Origin: Pedobacter jeongneungensis
Lineage (GTDB): Bacteria > Bacteroidota > Bacteroidia > Sphingobacteriales > Sphingobacteriaceae
DNA length: 64,000 nt
Direction: 5' to 3'
Assembly (NCBI RefSeq): GCF_000633455.1
Contig: NZ_AYMG01000008.1
Location: 186,001-250,000, forward strand
The notes beneath the pieces were generated by a model, which was not told the DNA's origin, did not search any database, and was given only the letters and a program-made list of their open reading frames with translations. A program made the position numbers and the translations under genes. Positions 17,886 through 27,435 of the stretch are shown here, piece by piece; positions within the stretch are counted from its first letter, which is position 1; each line of letters begins with the position of its first letter.

Positions 17886-18494
17886 ATGAAACTTATTACC
17901 ATTCTACTTTTGTTGATCAGCATGAATACCTTTGCTCAAAGTTATGCTGATCAGATTGCCAAACACCGTGAGGCTTATAAAGAAGATTTTATAAAAGACA
18001 ATCGTTCGCCATTAAAGAAAAGCGACCTGCAAAATCTTCATTTTTATGAGGCTGACAGTGCCTATAAAGTATCGGCAGAAGTAGAATTGTTAAAAAATGA
18101 AAAGGTGTTCAAAATGCCCACTTTTAATGGCAGCAGCAGCGATTATTACCGCTACGCACATATAAACTTCAGTTTAAATGGAAAAGCGATCCAAATGACG
18201 CTGTACAGGAGTGTTTCTTTATCAACCAACCCAATCTATAAAGACCACCTCTTTTTGCCTTTTACAGATGAAACCAATAATAAGGAAACTTATGGAGGTG
18301 GTCGTTATATCGATCTGGATGCAAAAGAAATCAACAATAAACATATAGAAATCGATTTTAATAAAGCCTATAATCCATATTGTGCGTATAGCGATGGTTA
18401 CCGTTGTCCGGTGCCGCCAGAAGAAAATGACCTGCAGTTAGCCATTAAAGCCGGCGAAAAATTATACACAGGTGAAAAGAAACATCAGAAATAA
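17886..18494 (+). CDS. DUF1684 protein, secreted
   Basis: This 202-residue protein has an N-terminal signal (to about residue 18, ending in FAQ). The rest fits DUF1684: HREAYKEDFIKDNRSPL near the start, LTLYRS-like strand, YGGGRYIDLD and FNKAYNPYCAYSDGYRCPVPPEEN at the end. The function is unknown. It begins 2 bp after aroC, so it is cotranscribed with the aromatic operon, but nothing ties it to that pathway. Confidence 0.85.
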   Translation: MKLITILLLLISMNTFAQSYADQIAKHREAYKEDFIKDNRSPLKKSDLQNLHFYEADSAYKVSAEVELLKNEKVFKMPTFNGSSSDYYRYAHINFSLNGKAIQMTLYRSVSLSTNPIYKDHLFLPFTDETNNKETYGGGRYIDLDAKEINNKHIEIDFNKAYNPYCAYSDGYRCPVPPEENDLQLAIKAGEKLYTGEKKHQK

Positions 18495-18617
18495 ACGTTA
18501 AGACTACATTTAACAAAAAAGTGTTGACCTAATTGTGTTTTAATTCTCATTTTAGCGTAATTTACAAAACATTAATTTTAGATCCCTGTTGTTGACAACA
18601 TAATCCCATATCCCTAA

Positions 18618-19373
18618 ATGACCTACACCTGTATAATTGTTGATGATAATGAAATTGAAAGAGATGCAATTGAAATGCACCTTAAAAAAATCCCATCATT
18701 AAATATTCTGGCAGTTTGCAGTAGTGGTATTGAAGCTTCGCAGATTTTAAGCACAACACCTGTTGATATTGTTTTTTCTGATATCGATATGCCCGAGCTT
18801 TCTGGAATGGACCTGTTAAAAAGCCTTAAACAACAGCCATTATTTATATTCGTTACCTCTTTTACAGAATATGCTGCAGAAAGTTTCAACCTTGATGCGC
18901 TCGATTTTATTGTTAAACCGGCAACTTTCGAAAGGATTTTAAAGGCCACCAATAAGGCTATAGAATACCTGGAGCTGAAAAAATTAGTTGGAAAAACATC
19001 TCAGCATGTAGATAAATCTACGAATAGTGATGGGGATGATCATTTCTTTTTCAGGGAAACCAAAGGGATCACGAAATTAAAATACGATGATGTGATCTAT
19101 ATTGAAAGCATGGGAGATTTTTCTAAACTCTTTACCAGCACCGATAAACATATTGTACTGGTTAGCCTTAAAAACCTGGAGAAACAACTGCCTTCTAAAA
19201 TATTCTCGCGGGTACACAAACAATACATCATCAATATCAACCATATTGCTACCCTAACCAATCATGAAGTTCATTTAGAACACGATTTTATTGTTCCAAT
19301 AAGTGTATCCAATAGACAGGAATTGTTAGAAAAAGCAATTGACAAAAAAATCCTTTCCCGGTTTTTGAAATAA
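18618..19373 (+). CDS. LytTR-family response regulator
   Basis: This 251-residue protein has a receiver domain (about 1-125) with acidic pocket VDDNE, phosphoacceptor D55 (FSDIDMPE) and the conserved Lys in IVKP. A LytTR DNA-binding domain (about 140-250) follows, with the typical DVIYIESMGDFSKLF and FSRVHKQYIININHI stretches. It acts as a phosphorylation-controlled transcription factor. The TPR histidine kinase gene ends 1 bp beyond its stop on the other strand, so the two are convergent; they may still be partners. Confidence 0.94.
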   Translation: MTYTCIIVDDNEIERDAIEMHLKKIPSLNILAVCSSGIEASQILSTTPVDIVFSDIDMPELSGMDLLKSLKQQPLFIFVTSFTEYAAESFNLDALDFIVKPATFERILKATNKAIEYLELKKLVGKTSQHVDKSTNSDGDDHFFFRETKGITKLKYDDVIYIESMGDFSKLFTSTDKHIVLVSLKNLEKQLPSKIFSRVHKQYIININHIATLTNHEVHLEHDFIVPISVSNRQELLEKAIDKKILSRFLK

Positions 19374-19374
19374 C

Positions 19375-21708
19375 TTATTTTTTCAACGTAATGATAAAGC
19401 AACTGCCACCTGTTTGGTTATTGCTAGCACTGATATTTCCATCCATCAAACCCACAAAAGTTCTGCAAAGCAGTAAACCTAAACCTGTACCCTTTTCTTT
19501 ATTGGTACCCAGGGTGCTTACACCAGCGCCAAGATAACCAGGTTTGTTAAAATGACTTAACTGAACTGGATTTAACCCGACACCTGTATCAGAAATTCTA
19601 ATTTCCTGTTGATTACCCAGATCAACCGAACTGATTTCTACTGAACCTCCACCAGGTGTAAATTTAATAGCATTACTCACTAAATTACGGATTACCAGGC
19701 TAAGCATATTCTCATCTGCCTTGCAAAAGGTTTGAATAGGAATTAAATTCTTAATGCTGATCTTCTTTTGATCTGCACTATCCTGTAAGGAATGGATTAC
19801 TTCACCTGTCAGATATTGAATATCCAACGATTCAAGGTATGGATTAAAACCCTGCATCTGGCTTGCCGCCCAGTTCAGCAGGTTTTCCATCATGGTTGAA
19901 GTATATGTAAGGTTATTTTTTAACGATGCCGCGTACCGGTTTAATTTTTCCTGCTCAATATTACCGCCCTCCAGCAGTTGCATAAACGAGATCAGTGAAT
20001 TTACAGGTGTACGCATATCATGACTCACTACACTAAAAATACGGTCTTTAACCTTACTCAGCTGCTCTAATTCCCTTTTTTGGTTGTTAATGATCTTATT
20101 TAGCCTTGTTGTTTTTCTCTGGCTCAAAAAGATAACCACGGCAATAATCAAAATCAAAAATGAAGCAATGCTCAGAAATATCTTTATACGTTCATCAAAT
20201 TTAATCTGCTGATTTTGTTTACTGATCTGTTTGTCTTTTACACTAGCTGTAAGTTGCGCCTGATATTTAGCCTTTGCAAATTTACCCTCCTGGGCCAAAC
20301 GCTGAATATCAAGATCTGCCTTGGCTTTTTGAAAAGTCAACAGATCTAATGCTTTTTCCTTGTCGCTCAAAGCCAGCTGCTGTTTTTTTAAAGTAAGTTC
20401 TTGCTGCTGTCTTTTTAATTCACCTTCAGTAAGTTTCTGTTTTAGTAGATAATCACGCTCTTTTACGTTAAAATCGACCTGCATTTGCCTCCTGGTAATT
20501 TCCTTTTCCTTATCCTCGTTAAAAATTTTATCCCTGGCAGCAATATACTGCCTGTAATAAGCTAACGATTTATTATACTCCTTTTGCTTTTCATAAACAG
20601 TGCTTAGCCCTAAATTAGCATCCTTCTCTATATCCAAAAACCTGTTTTCTTCTGCTATTTTTAAACTCTTACCCAGTAAGGAGATGGCATTTTCAAAATC
20701 ATTTTCTTTCTGATAAAAATTACCCAAAGCATATAAAGTAGAAGCATAAGCTTCTTTATCATCTCCTGTTTTACTTAATTCGAGCGATTTCTGATAAGAT
20801 TTCATTGCGGCGTCTTTTTGCCCGGTTGAACTGTAAAGATCGGCCAGATCTCGCCTTACGGTAGCAATAATTCCTTTATCATCAATGGATTCTGCTACTT
20901 TTAATGATTTATTATAATATTCCAATGCCAATTTAACCTTCTGATTAGGAAGTACATTCATTTCCATCAGTTCACGATCTGATGCTTCAAAATAGTTAGT
21001 GCCAATTAATTCATAAACAACTGCAACACCCCTTACATTTTCGCCTTCTTTGGCAAACACTTTCAGGGCCATTTTCATATATACCAATGCCTGACTTTGA
21101 TTACCCAATCTCTGATAAATGGTAGAAATATTGGTATAGCAACTGGCCATATCAGTTTCGTTACCCATTTTTTCGTATATCGCAATGGCTTTTTGATTAA
21201 CCTCTAAAGATTTTGCATAATCTGGAATGCTGCCATATAATGCCCCAAGATTGAGATAAGTACCGGCTTCCATATCGAGGTTACCAATTGAAGAAAATTC
21301 GGTTACCGCCACCAAATAATTTTCTTCTGCTTTTTGATAATCAGACCGGCCATGGTACATCATTCCCCTGCGGTAATAGGCTATTGCAGAAAATTTTTTA
21401 AGGTTTTTATCATGAGAAAGCTGAATGGTTTTATCGAGGTATTCTTCCGCCTTTTCAACGTTACGCATTTTCATATATTGACGGTAAACTTCTGTCAATA
21501 TTTTGATTTTGGTGGAGTCTGTCCTTTGGTTCTTTTGATTAACTGTTAAAAGGCTATCGAGTTTTTTTTGAGATGCATTTACCTGTGCAAACCCATTAAT
21601 GTAGAAAAATAATAGCATTAAAAATGCAATACCTATTTTAAAAAAATAAGCGTAGGAATTCCTTTGTTTATCAATGCAATGCATTACCCGCCAATAAAAA
21701 TTAACCAT
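19375..21708 (-). CDS. TPR-containing membrane histidine kinase
   Basis: This 777-residue protein has an N-terminal membrane or signal segment (about residues 25-42), six or more tetratricopeptide repeats (about 60-400), a coiled coil (about 400-510), one transmembrane helix (about 513-533), a HisKA domain with H563 in FSVVSHDMRTPVNSL, and a HATPase domain (N-box LVIRNLVSNAIKF, G boxes DTGVGLN and GTGLGLLLC). The periplasmic TPR region should sense a protein or envelope cue. It is convergent with the LytTR regulator. The start at 21708 leaves a long pre-signal tail; later Met residues are possible. Confidence 0.93.
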   Translation of the reverse strand: MVNFYWRVMHCIDKQRNSYAYFFKIGIAFLMLLFFYINGFAQVNASQKKLDSLLTVNQKNQRTDSTKIKILTEVYRQYMKMRNVEKAEEYLDKTIQLSHDKNLKKFSAIAYYRRGMMYHGRSDYQKAEENYLVAVTEFSSIGNLDMEAGTYLNLGALYGSIPDYAKSLEVNQKAIAIYEKMGNETDMASCYTNISTIYQRLGNQSQALVYMKMALKVFAKEGENVRGVAVVYELIGTNYFEASDRELMEMNVLPNQKVKLALEYYNKSLKVAESIDDKGIIATVRRDLADLYSSTGQKDAAMKSYQKSLELSKTGDDKEAYASTLYALGNFYQKENDFENAISLLGKSLKIAEENRFLDIEKDANLGLSTVYEKQKEYNKSLAYYRQYIAARDKIFNEDKEKEITRRQMQVDFNVKERDYLLKQKLTEGELKRQQQELTLKKQQLALSDKEKALDLLTFQKAKADLDIQRLAQEGKFAKAKYQAQLTASVKDKQISKQNQQIKFDERIKIFLSIASFLILIIAVVIFLSQRKTTRLNKIINNQKRELEQLSKVKDRIFSVVSHDMRTPVNSLISFMQLLEGGNIEQEKLNRYAASLKNNLTYTSTMMENLLNWAASQMQGFNPYLESLDIQYLTGEVIHSLQDSADQKKISIKNLIPIQTFCKADENMLSLVIRNLVSNAIKFTPGGGSVEISSVDLGNQQEIRISDTGVGLNPVQLSHFNKPGYLGAGVSTLGTNKEKGTGLGLLLCRTFVGLMDGNISASNNQTGGSCFIITLKK

Positions 21709-21957
21709 TAATATTATTAGCGTATATGCACGAAAATCCTCGAAAATTACAGTGTTTCACTATTGGGATGATATAAAACATACTGAAATAAAAAAAATTG
21801 TTTGGCTTATAAAAGTATATAAAAATTCTATTACCAGGTAACCAAATTTTTACCATTTTACTCAAAAAACAAAATTCTTCACCCCAATTCCGAGTATAAA
21901 CACAAAAACAAATGATTATCAGTAATTTATCCGATAAATCAACGGATTTAAATACTG

Positions 21958-24387
21958 CTAAAAAAGTGCAGGATATTTCGTGGGATTGGCATCGTGCATC
22001 ATCTGGTAAATGGCTTCAATTACATCATCAACAGATGGTTTACTGAAATAATCGCCATCAGAACCAAATGGTGGACGGTGGGCTTTAGCCGACAATGTTT
22101 TTGGCTGTCCATCCAGGTGGAAATAACCTTTTTGCTCTTCCAGTACTTTTTGCAGGATATAAGCTGACGCACCTCCGGGTACATCTTCATCTACTACCAG
22201 TAATTTATTGGTTTTTGAAAGAGAATTCACACAAACATGGTTGATATCGAAAGGTAACAGCGTTTGAGGATCTATAATTTCGACAGAAATACCTAAAAGA
22301 GCCAATTCTTCTGCTGCTTCCTGAACAATTCTTAATGAAGAACCGTAAGAAACCACCGTAATATCCGTTCCTTCTTCCAAAACCTCGGCTTTTCCTAAAG
22401 AAACTGTAAAATCGCCAACATTTATGGGTAATTTTTCTTTTAAACGGTAACCGTTTAAACATTCAATTACTACGGCAGGTTCATCAGCCCTAAAAAGCGT
22501 GTTGTACATTCCTGCGGCTTGTGTCATGTTCCTCGGTACACAAAGGTGCATCCCCCTTAAAGAACCTAAAAGCATACTGATCGGAGAACCTGAATGCCAT
22601 ATGCCCTCCAAACGGTGACCACGTGTACGGACAATAACCGGTGCTTTTTGGATGCCTTTAGTACGATAAGCCAGTGAGGCCAAATCGTCGCTTAACACAT
22701 TCAATGCAAATATCAGATAATCAAGATATTGAATTTCGGCGATTGGCTTTAAACCACGCATGGCCAAACCAATTCCTTGCCCCATAATGGTCATTTCCCT
22801 GATTCCGGTATCAGTAATCCTCAATTCTCCATATTTTGCCTGTAAACCAGCAAAACCTTGATTTACATCACCAATATTTCCTAAATCTTCTCCAAAAGCA
22901 ACTAAACGTTGATCGCGGGCAAAATTTTCGTTAAAACAAGCATTCAGCACTTCCCTGCCATCAACCATTTTAGAAAGCTCGTCGTATTCTGCATCGACAA
23001 CGGCAATTTTAGCCGGACTTTCCTTACCATCAGTATGAAGTTTAGAATTGTAACGGTCGTAATTATGTCCTTCCTGTTCTTTGTACCAGGCTAAGAGTTC
23101 ATTACGCTCTGCAGAACTATTATTGGCCGACATGCGTATAGCTTTACGAACCGCTACAAAAACTTCTCTACGCTGTGCATCCGCAACTGAAGCCAGGTTT
23201 GCTGCAATTTTAGCCAGTTCAGGTTGATGTTTGGCTACACCGCTAATCAGGTCTATTGCTTGCTTTTGTTCGGGTTTAATACTATCTAAAAACTCATTCC
23301 AGGCTTCTTTTTGAGCGTTGCGTACAAAAATCTTTGCTTCTTTTTCAATCTCTGCAATTTCTTCTTCTGTGGCAACGGCCGAATCGAGCATCCAGGCACG
23401 CATTTTCACAATACAATCATGTTCTGTCTCCCAGGTAAGGCGATCTTTAGATTTATACCTTTCGTGAGAACCTGAAGTTGAATGCCCCTGTGGCTGAGTA
23501 AGTTCGGTAACATGAATTAATACAGGTACGTGCTCATCCCTGCAAACATTGATGGCTTTTTCGTACACTTCACACAAAGCGGGATAATCCCATCCTTTTA
23601 CTTTATAAATCTCATATCCTGGTTTTTCAGGCTCACGCTGAAAGCCTTTTAAAACTTCCGAAATATCTTCTTTGGTAGTTTGGTATTTTGCCGGAACGGA
23701 GATTCCGTAAGCATCATCCCAGATGGAGATGGCCATTGGGATCTGCAGCACACCTGCCGCATTAATAGCTTCGAAAAACACACCTTCCGAGGTTGAAGCA
23801 TTGCCAATGGTACCAAAAGCAACCTCATTCCCATTAACAGAAAAATGTTTTAAATAATCGAGCTCCCTATTTTCCCTGAATAATTTAGAGGCATAGGCTA
23901 AACCAACCAAACGGGCCATCTGCCCTCCTGTTGGTGAAATATCTGATGAACAGTTTTTAATCTGTGTTAAATCATTCCAGCTGCCGTCTTCGTTAACCGA
24001 TTTTGTAGCAAAATGGCAATTCATCTGCCTGCCACCTGAAAACGGATCGGCTCCATTGGTTGGGTTTGCGTACAACTGTGCAAAAAATTCTTTTATAGTA
24101 GAAATGCCTGTTGCAAAGGCAAAAGTTTGATCACGGTAGTAACCTGATCGCCAATCGCCGTTTTTAAAAGCTTTCGCCATGGCAATCTGAGGTACTTCTT
24201 TACCATCGCCAAAAATGCCAAATTTAGCCTTCCCCGTTAATACTTCCCTACGGCCTAAAACACTGGCCTGCCTGCTCTCAAAAGCTATTTTATAGTCGCT
24301 TTTAACAATAGATTTGAAATCGTTAAAACTCAGTTCGGAAGCATTAATAGCGTTGGTCATCAATTTTTCATTCGGCATAGTAATCAA
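21958..24387 (-). CDS. 2-oxo acid dehydrogenase E1, fused alpha and beta subunits
   Basis: The 809-residue protein joins an E1-alpha domain (about 20-400) to an E1-beta domain (about 475-800). The alpha part carries the thiamine diphosphate region GNASTSEGVFFEAINAAGVLQIPMAISIWDDAYGIS and the phosphorylation-loop-like SGSHERYKSKDRL. The beta part carries EDLG, GLAMRGLKPIAEIQYLDYL and RTRGHRLEGIWHSGSP. It should decarboxylate a branched-chain or related 2-oxo acid and transfer the acyl group to an E2 encoded elsewhere. A TATATTTG element on the minus strand (24408-24401) lies 13 nt upstream. M4 at 24378 is an alternative start. Confidence 0.93.
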   Translation of the reverse strand: MITMPNEKLMTNAINASELSFNDFKSIVKSDYKIAFESRQASVLGRREVLTGKAKFGIFGDGKEVPQIAMAKAFKNGDWRSGYYRDQTFAFATGISTIKEFFAQLYANPTNGADPFSGGRQMNCHFATKSVNEDGSWNDLTQIKNCSSDISPTGGQMARLVGLAYASKLFRENRELDYLKHFSVNGNEVAFGTIGNASTSEGVFFEAINAAGVLQIPMAISIWDDAYGISVPAKYQTTKEDISEVLKGFQREPEKPGYEIYKVKGWDYPALCEVYEKAINVCRDEHVPVLIHVTELTQPQGHSTSGSHERYKSKDRLTWETEHDCIVKMRAWMLDSAVATEEEIAEIEKEAKIFVRNAQKEAWNEFLDSIKPEQKQAIDLISGVAKHQPELAKIAANLASVADAQRREVFVAVRKAIRMSANNSSAERNELLAWYKEQEGHNYDRYNSKLHTDGKESPAKIAVVDAEYDELSKMVDGREVLNACFNENFARDQRLVAFGEDLGNIGDVNQGFAGLQAKYGELRITDTGIREMTIMGQGIGLAMRGLKPIAEIQYLDYLIFALNVLSDDLASLAYRTKGIQKAPVIVRTRGHRLEGIWHSGSPISMLLGSLRGMHLCVPRNMTQAAGMYNTLFRADEPAVVIECLNGYRLKEKLPINVGDFTVSLGKAEVLEEGTDITVVSYGSSLRIVQEAAEELALLGISVEIIDPQTLLPFDINHVCVNSLSKTNKLLVVDEDVPGGASAYILQKVLEEQKGYFHLDGQPKTLSAKAHRPPFGSDGDYFSKPSVDDVIEAIYQMMHDANPTKYPALF

Positions 24388-24400
24388 AGATTGGTTGCGG

Positions 24401-24408
24401 CAAATATA
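24401..24408 (-). promoter_or_regulatory. -7 element of the E1 fusion gene
   Basis: The minus strand reads TATATTTG, matching TAnnTTTG, 13 nt before the first ATG at 24387. The predicted leader is very short unless a later Met is used. Confidence 0.45.
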
Positions 24409-24485
24409 TACAAAATTAAAAGTTTGCCTTTAACCTCGATTGTAAAATTATATATGGAATTGGAAAATAATATTTGGAATAGTTT

Positions 24486-24513
24486 TTGTTTTACATTGAA
24501 AACATTAAATTTG
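24486..24513 (+). promoter_or_regulatory. Promoter of the DUF1573 gene
   Basis: TTG (24486-24488), a 17-nt spacer and TAAATTTG (24506-24513) fit the Bacteroidota consensus. This places the transcription start near 24520 and supports the ATG at 24552 rather than an upstream in-frame start inside the promoter. Confidence 0.6.
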
Positions 24514-24551
24514 TTTTAGATATTTTAAAAAATAAATCACACCCAAATAAC

Positions 24552-24944
24552 ATGAAAAAGATCTTAGTATTATTCGCTTTTGTTTTAGGTTTTGGTATTG
24601 CTGCAAATGCACAGGCTAAACCTGCTGAGTTTAAATTCGAAACTGAAACACATGATTTCGGTAAAATTGTTTTAAACAAACCAGTAACTTACGATTTCAA
24701 ATACACAAACGTTGGCGAAGAGCCTTTAATTATTACAAAAGCTGAAGCAAGCTGTGGATGTACTGTACCAAAATATACTTCTACCCCATTGAAAAAAGGT
24801 GAAACTGGCGTAATTTCAGTAACTTTTAACGCTGCTGCTGGTCCATCTACTTTTTCTAAAGCAGTTACCATCACTTCAAACGCTAAAACGCCGATTAAGG
24901 TGCTTTATATTAAAGGTGAAACTGTAGCTGCCGCTTCAAAGTAA
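24552..24944 (+). CDS. DUF1573 secreted protein
   Basis: The chosen start at 24552 gives 130 residues with a clean Sec signal (MKKILVLFAFVLGFGIAANAQA). The mature part is one DUF1573 immunoglobulin-like beta-sandwich: FETETHDFGKIVLNKPVTYDFKYTNVGEEPLIITKAEASCGCTVPKY, with the signature SCGCT. These small proteins are abundant in Bacteroidota and lie in the periplasm or on the surface; a precise role is not established. It has its own promoter and terminator, so it is monocistronic. Confidence 0.9.
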   Translation: MKKILVLFAFVLGFGIAANAQAKPAEFKFETETHDFGKIVLNKPVTYDFKYTNVGEEPLIITKAEASCGCTVPKYTSTPLKKGETGVISVTFNAAAGPSTFSKAVTITSNAKTPIKVLYIKGETVAAASK

Positions 24945-24965
24945 TTTTTTAACCGATAATATTTA

Positions 24966-24996
24966 AAAAGTCCCGATTTTCATCGGGACTTTTTTA
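24966..24996 (+). terminator. Terminator after DUF1573
   Basis: AAAAGTCCCGAT (24966-24977) pairs with ATCGGGACTTTT (24982-24993) around a TTTC loop, followed by T-rich DNA. The T-tract runs directly into a TATTTTTG promoter element (24995-25002) for the next gene. Confidence 0.92.
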
Positions 24997-25002
24997 TTTT
25001 TG
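24995..25002 (+). promoter_or_regulatory. -7 element abutting the aminotransferase start
   Basis: TATTTTTG fits TAnnTTTG and ends 4 nt before the ATG at 25007, pointing to a leaderless transcript. No -33 TTG was found because the terminator hairpin of the previous gene occupies that space. Confidence 0.4.
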
Positions 25003-25006
25003 TACC

Positions 25007-26206
25007 ATGCCAAAAATTTCACAAAAAGGTGTGCAGATGCCTGCATCGCCGATCAGAAAATTAACCCCCTTTGCAGATCAAGCTAAAAAAGATGGTAAAA
25101 AAGTGTATCACCTAAATATTGGTCAGCCTGATATAGAAACACCTGAAGGAATGTTAAACGCCATCAAAAACATTGATTTTAATGTTTGGGCATATACCCC
25201 ATCAGAAGGAACATTAGCCTATCGCTTAAAACTTACTGAATATTATAACAAACTGGGATATAACATTACGCCAGAAAATATATTGGTAACCGTTGGTGGC
25301 TCTGAAGCGATTACCATTGCCATGCAAACCTGCGTGAACGAAGGTGATGAAATCATCATTCCTGAGCCTTTTTATGCAAATTACAATGGTTTTGCCTGTA
25401 TGAGTAATGTGGTGGTAAAACCTATCCTTTCTTATATCGAAAATGGTTTTGCACTGCCGCCGATTGCAGAATTCGAAAAACTGATTACCGAAAAAACCAA
25501 GGCGATTATTATCTGTAACCCGAATAATCCAACCGGTTATTTATATTCGAGAGAAGAATTAGAGGCATTAAAAACACTTTGTGTAAAATACGACCTGTTC
25601 TTATTCTCGGATGAAGCTTACCGTGAATTCTGCTACGATGGCAGGGAATTTATTTCGCCAATGCACTTAGATGGTTTAGACGAAAATGTGGTGATTATGG
25701 ATACGGTTTCTAAACGTTACAGCGCCTGCGGTGCACGTTTAGGCTGTTTAATCACCAAAAACAAGGAAGTGATTGCTTCGGGATTAAAATTTGCACAGGC
25801 GAGGTTAAGTCCTGGTATGGTAGAGCAGATTGCCGGTGCAGCTGCTGTAGATACACCAGATAGTTATTTCGAAAAAGTAAATACGGAATATACTTTACGC
25901 CGTGATACTTTGGTTGGAAGATTGAATAAAATTGATGGCGTTTTCTGCCCAAACCCGGGTGGTGCGTTTTACGTAGTTGCAAAATTCCCGATAGATGATG
26001 CTGATAAATTCTGTCAGTGGATTTTGGAAGAATTTAGCCACGAAAACCAAACGGTGATGATGGCGCCTGCAACAGGCTTCTACTCTACTGCCGGTTCGGG
26101 TAAAAATGAAGTACGTATGGCTTACGTTTTAAATACAGCCGATTTAAATGCAGCAATGGATTGTTTGGAAGTAGCCTTGCAGCAATATCCTGGAAGAACG
26201 GAATAA
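25007..26206 (+). CDS. PLP-dependent aminotransferase, class I (aspartate/aromatic type)
   Basis: This 399-residue fold-type I aminotransferase has NPNNPTGYLYSREELEAL, SDEAYREFCYDG and the PLP lysine K236 in TVSKRYSACGARLGCL. Relatives act on aspartate or aromatic amino acids; in this genome it could perform the last step to Phe and Tyr, but the sequence does not settle the substrate. It stands alone, preceded by a terminator and followed by the bidirectional terminator it shares with tmRNA. Confidence 0.92.
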   Translation: MPKISQKGVQMPASPIRKLTPFADQAKKDGKKVYHLNIGQPDIETPEGMLNAIKNIDFNVWAYTPSEGTLAYRLKLTEYYNKLGYNITPENILVTVGGSEAITIAMQTCVNEGDEIIIPEPFYANYNGFACMSNVVVKPILSYIENGFALPPIAEFEKLITEKTKAIIICNPNNPTGYLYSREELEALKTLCVKYDLFLFSDEAYREFCYDGREFISPMHLDGLDENVVIMDTVSKRYSACGARLGCLITKNKEVIASGLKFAQARLSPGMVEQIAGAAAVDTPDSYFEKVNTEYTLRRDTLVGRLNKIDGVFCPNPGGAFYVVAKFPIDDADKFCQWILEEFSHENQTVMMAPATGFYSTAGSGKNEVRMAYVLNTADLNAAMDCLEVALQQYPGRTE

Positions 26207-26261
26207 ATGATGGAAGATGTGAGGGGGAAAATGTGAGAGGGATGATCTGAACTATAAATAA

Positions 26262-26296
26262 AAAACCTGCAAATTATTCATTTGCAGGTTTTTTTG
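26262..26296. terminator. Bidirectional terminator between aminotransferase and tmRNA
   Basis: The stem AACCTGCAAAT/ATTTGCAGGTT is flanked by an A-run on the left and a T-run on the right, so it can end transcription in both directions. It immediately follows the 3' end of tmRNA. Confidence 0.88.
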
Positions 26297-26660
26297 TGGA
26301 GCCGAAGGGAGTCGAACCCTTGTCCAGTTGTGAGATAAATTATACCTTCTACATGCTTATTTTTCAATTGATTTTCGGGAAATAAACGGGCTGAAAACCG
26401 ACCTTGTTTATAACCTTAGATACTTTATCTCACTTTAAGTCGCATCTACTTAAAGCCAGCTTTGTTGTTTCGATGCCCCGGATTCTAACCCAACAATGCA
26501 GCAGTTAGAGGGACAAAAGCTAAGCTAGTTCTAAACTAGGCAGCTAAGGCGTAAGTATTTTCGCCAACTAAAATGTGATCGTTCACTTTAAGTGCTCTCC
26601 GAACAACGCACTGCATGCTAACATAACCTTCGCCACCCCGTCAAATCCAAGAACGGCCCC
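26297..26660 (-). ncRNA. ssrA: Transfer-messenger RNA (tmRNA)
   Basis: The minus strand starts GGGGCCGTTCTTGGATTTGACGG at 26660 and ends with a T-arm (GGGTTCGACTCCC) and CGGCTCCA at 26297; the ends pair over seven base pairs as the tRNA-like acceptor stem. CCA is not encoded. The tag frame is at 26565-26536: GGC GAA AAT ACT TAC GCC TTA GCT GCC TAG, giving GENTYALAA, close to other Bacteroidota tags. It rescues stalled ribosomes and marks the nascent chain for proteolysis. Length is 364 nt. Gene order: downstream terminator at once, and the TetR gene is divergent. Confidence 0.96.
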
Positions 26661-26805
26661 AGGTTTTAGTTTCGGTTTACAATTAATTAATTGCAAAACC
26701 GGACTGCAAATATACAAATTTACTTTGAAAATGGTTATTTTCTGAATTAATAGATACGATTTGTAAGTCCCATGTAAATAGAAAAATATAAAGTTTATAA
26801 TTTGC

Positions 26806-26820
26806 GACCGATTGTTCATA
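26806..26820 (+). promoter_or_regulatory. Candidate TetR operator 1
   Basis: GACCGATTGTTCATA lies 11 nt before the tetR ATG. The same motif with small changes occurs twice upstream of the efflux gene. Position suggests autoregulation. Confidence 0.55.
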
Positions 26821-26831
26821 TTTGTCCCGTT

Positions 26832-27416
26832 ATGAAAAAAGCCGAACGTACCAAACAATTCATTATTGAAAAATCTGCACCAATTTTCAATACAAAAGGT
26901 ATTGCAGGCACTTCTATGAATGATATTATGGAAGCGACACAATTGGCAAAAGGTGGCGTTTACAGACATTTTCCCAGCAAAGAAGCTTTAAGTCTTGAGG
27001 TTTTTAATTACCTAAGCAACCTTATGCATGATGGCGCTACAGGGGTTGTAAGGGAAATACCAACGGCTAAGGGCAAACTTTATGGCTTACTTGATTTCTA
27101 CGATAACCGCATTTTATCTAAATGGGGCGGTTGTGCCATCCTAAATTTTGGGGCGGAGGCCGACGATACCAACCCGGTGATGAAGGAAAAAGTAAGGGCA
27201 GCAATTTACCGGTTTAAAAGCCGCATCAGCAAAATCATTATCGATGGGCAGGAAAACGGCGAGTTTTCTAAAGATTTCGACGCAGAACACTACGCCATTA
27301 AAGTTTTCACCATGTACGAAGGTGCTGTGCTCATCAGTAAAATAGAAAATAACCCTGAATACCTGCATAACATTATAGCCATGCTGAAAAAAGAAATCGA
27401 TCCTTACATCCTCTAA
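26832..27416 (+). CDS. TetR/AcrR-family repressor
   Basis: From the ATG at 26832 the protein has 194 residues; an in-frame TTG at 26802 would place the operator inside the gene and is rejected. The N-terminal helix-turn-helix is typical: IIEKSAPIFNTKGIAGTSMNDIMEATQLAKGGVYRHFPSKEALSLEV. The C-terminal domain (about 60-190) would bind the inducer, often a toxic small molecule. It precedes an efflux pump gene by 167 bp, and three copies of a shared motif flank both genes, so it most likely represses both. Confidence 0.92.
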   Translation: MKKAERTKQFIIEKSAPIFNTKGIAGTSMNDIMEATQLAKGGVYRHFPSKEALSLEVFNYLSNLMHDGATGVVREIPTAKGKLYGLLDFYDNRILSKWGGCAILNFGAEADDTNPVMKEKVRAAIYRFKSRISKIIIDGQENGEFSKDFDAEHYAIKVFTMYEGAVLISKIENNPEYLHNIIAMLKKEIDPYIL

Positions 27417-27435
27417 AATTTTTTATCGATAAAGA

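Noticed and set aside
26577..26589. GATCGTTCACTTT inside tmRNA, identical to part of TetR operator 3
   Set aside because: The bases belong to tmRNA structure just upstream of the tag, and GACC at the left is missing. Binding there is possible but unsupported.
26583..26969. A 128-aa minus-strand frame
   Set aside because: It overlaps tmRNA and the start of tetR on the other strand, so it is a chance frame.
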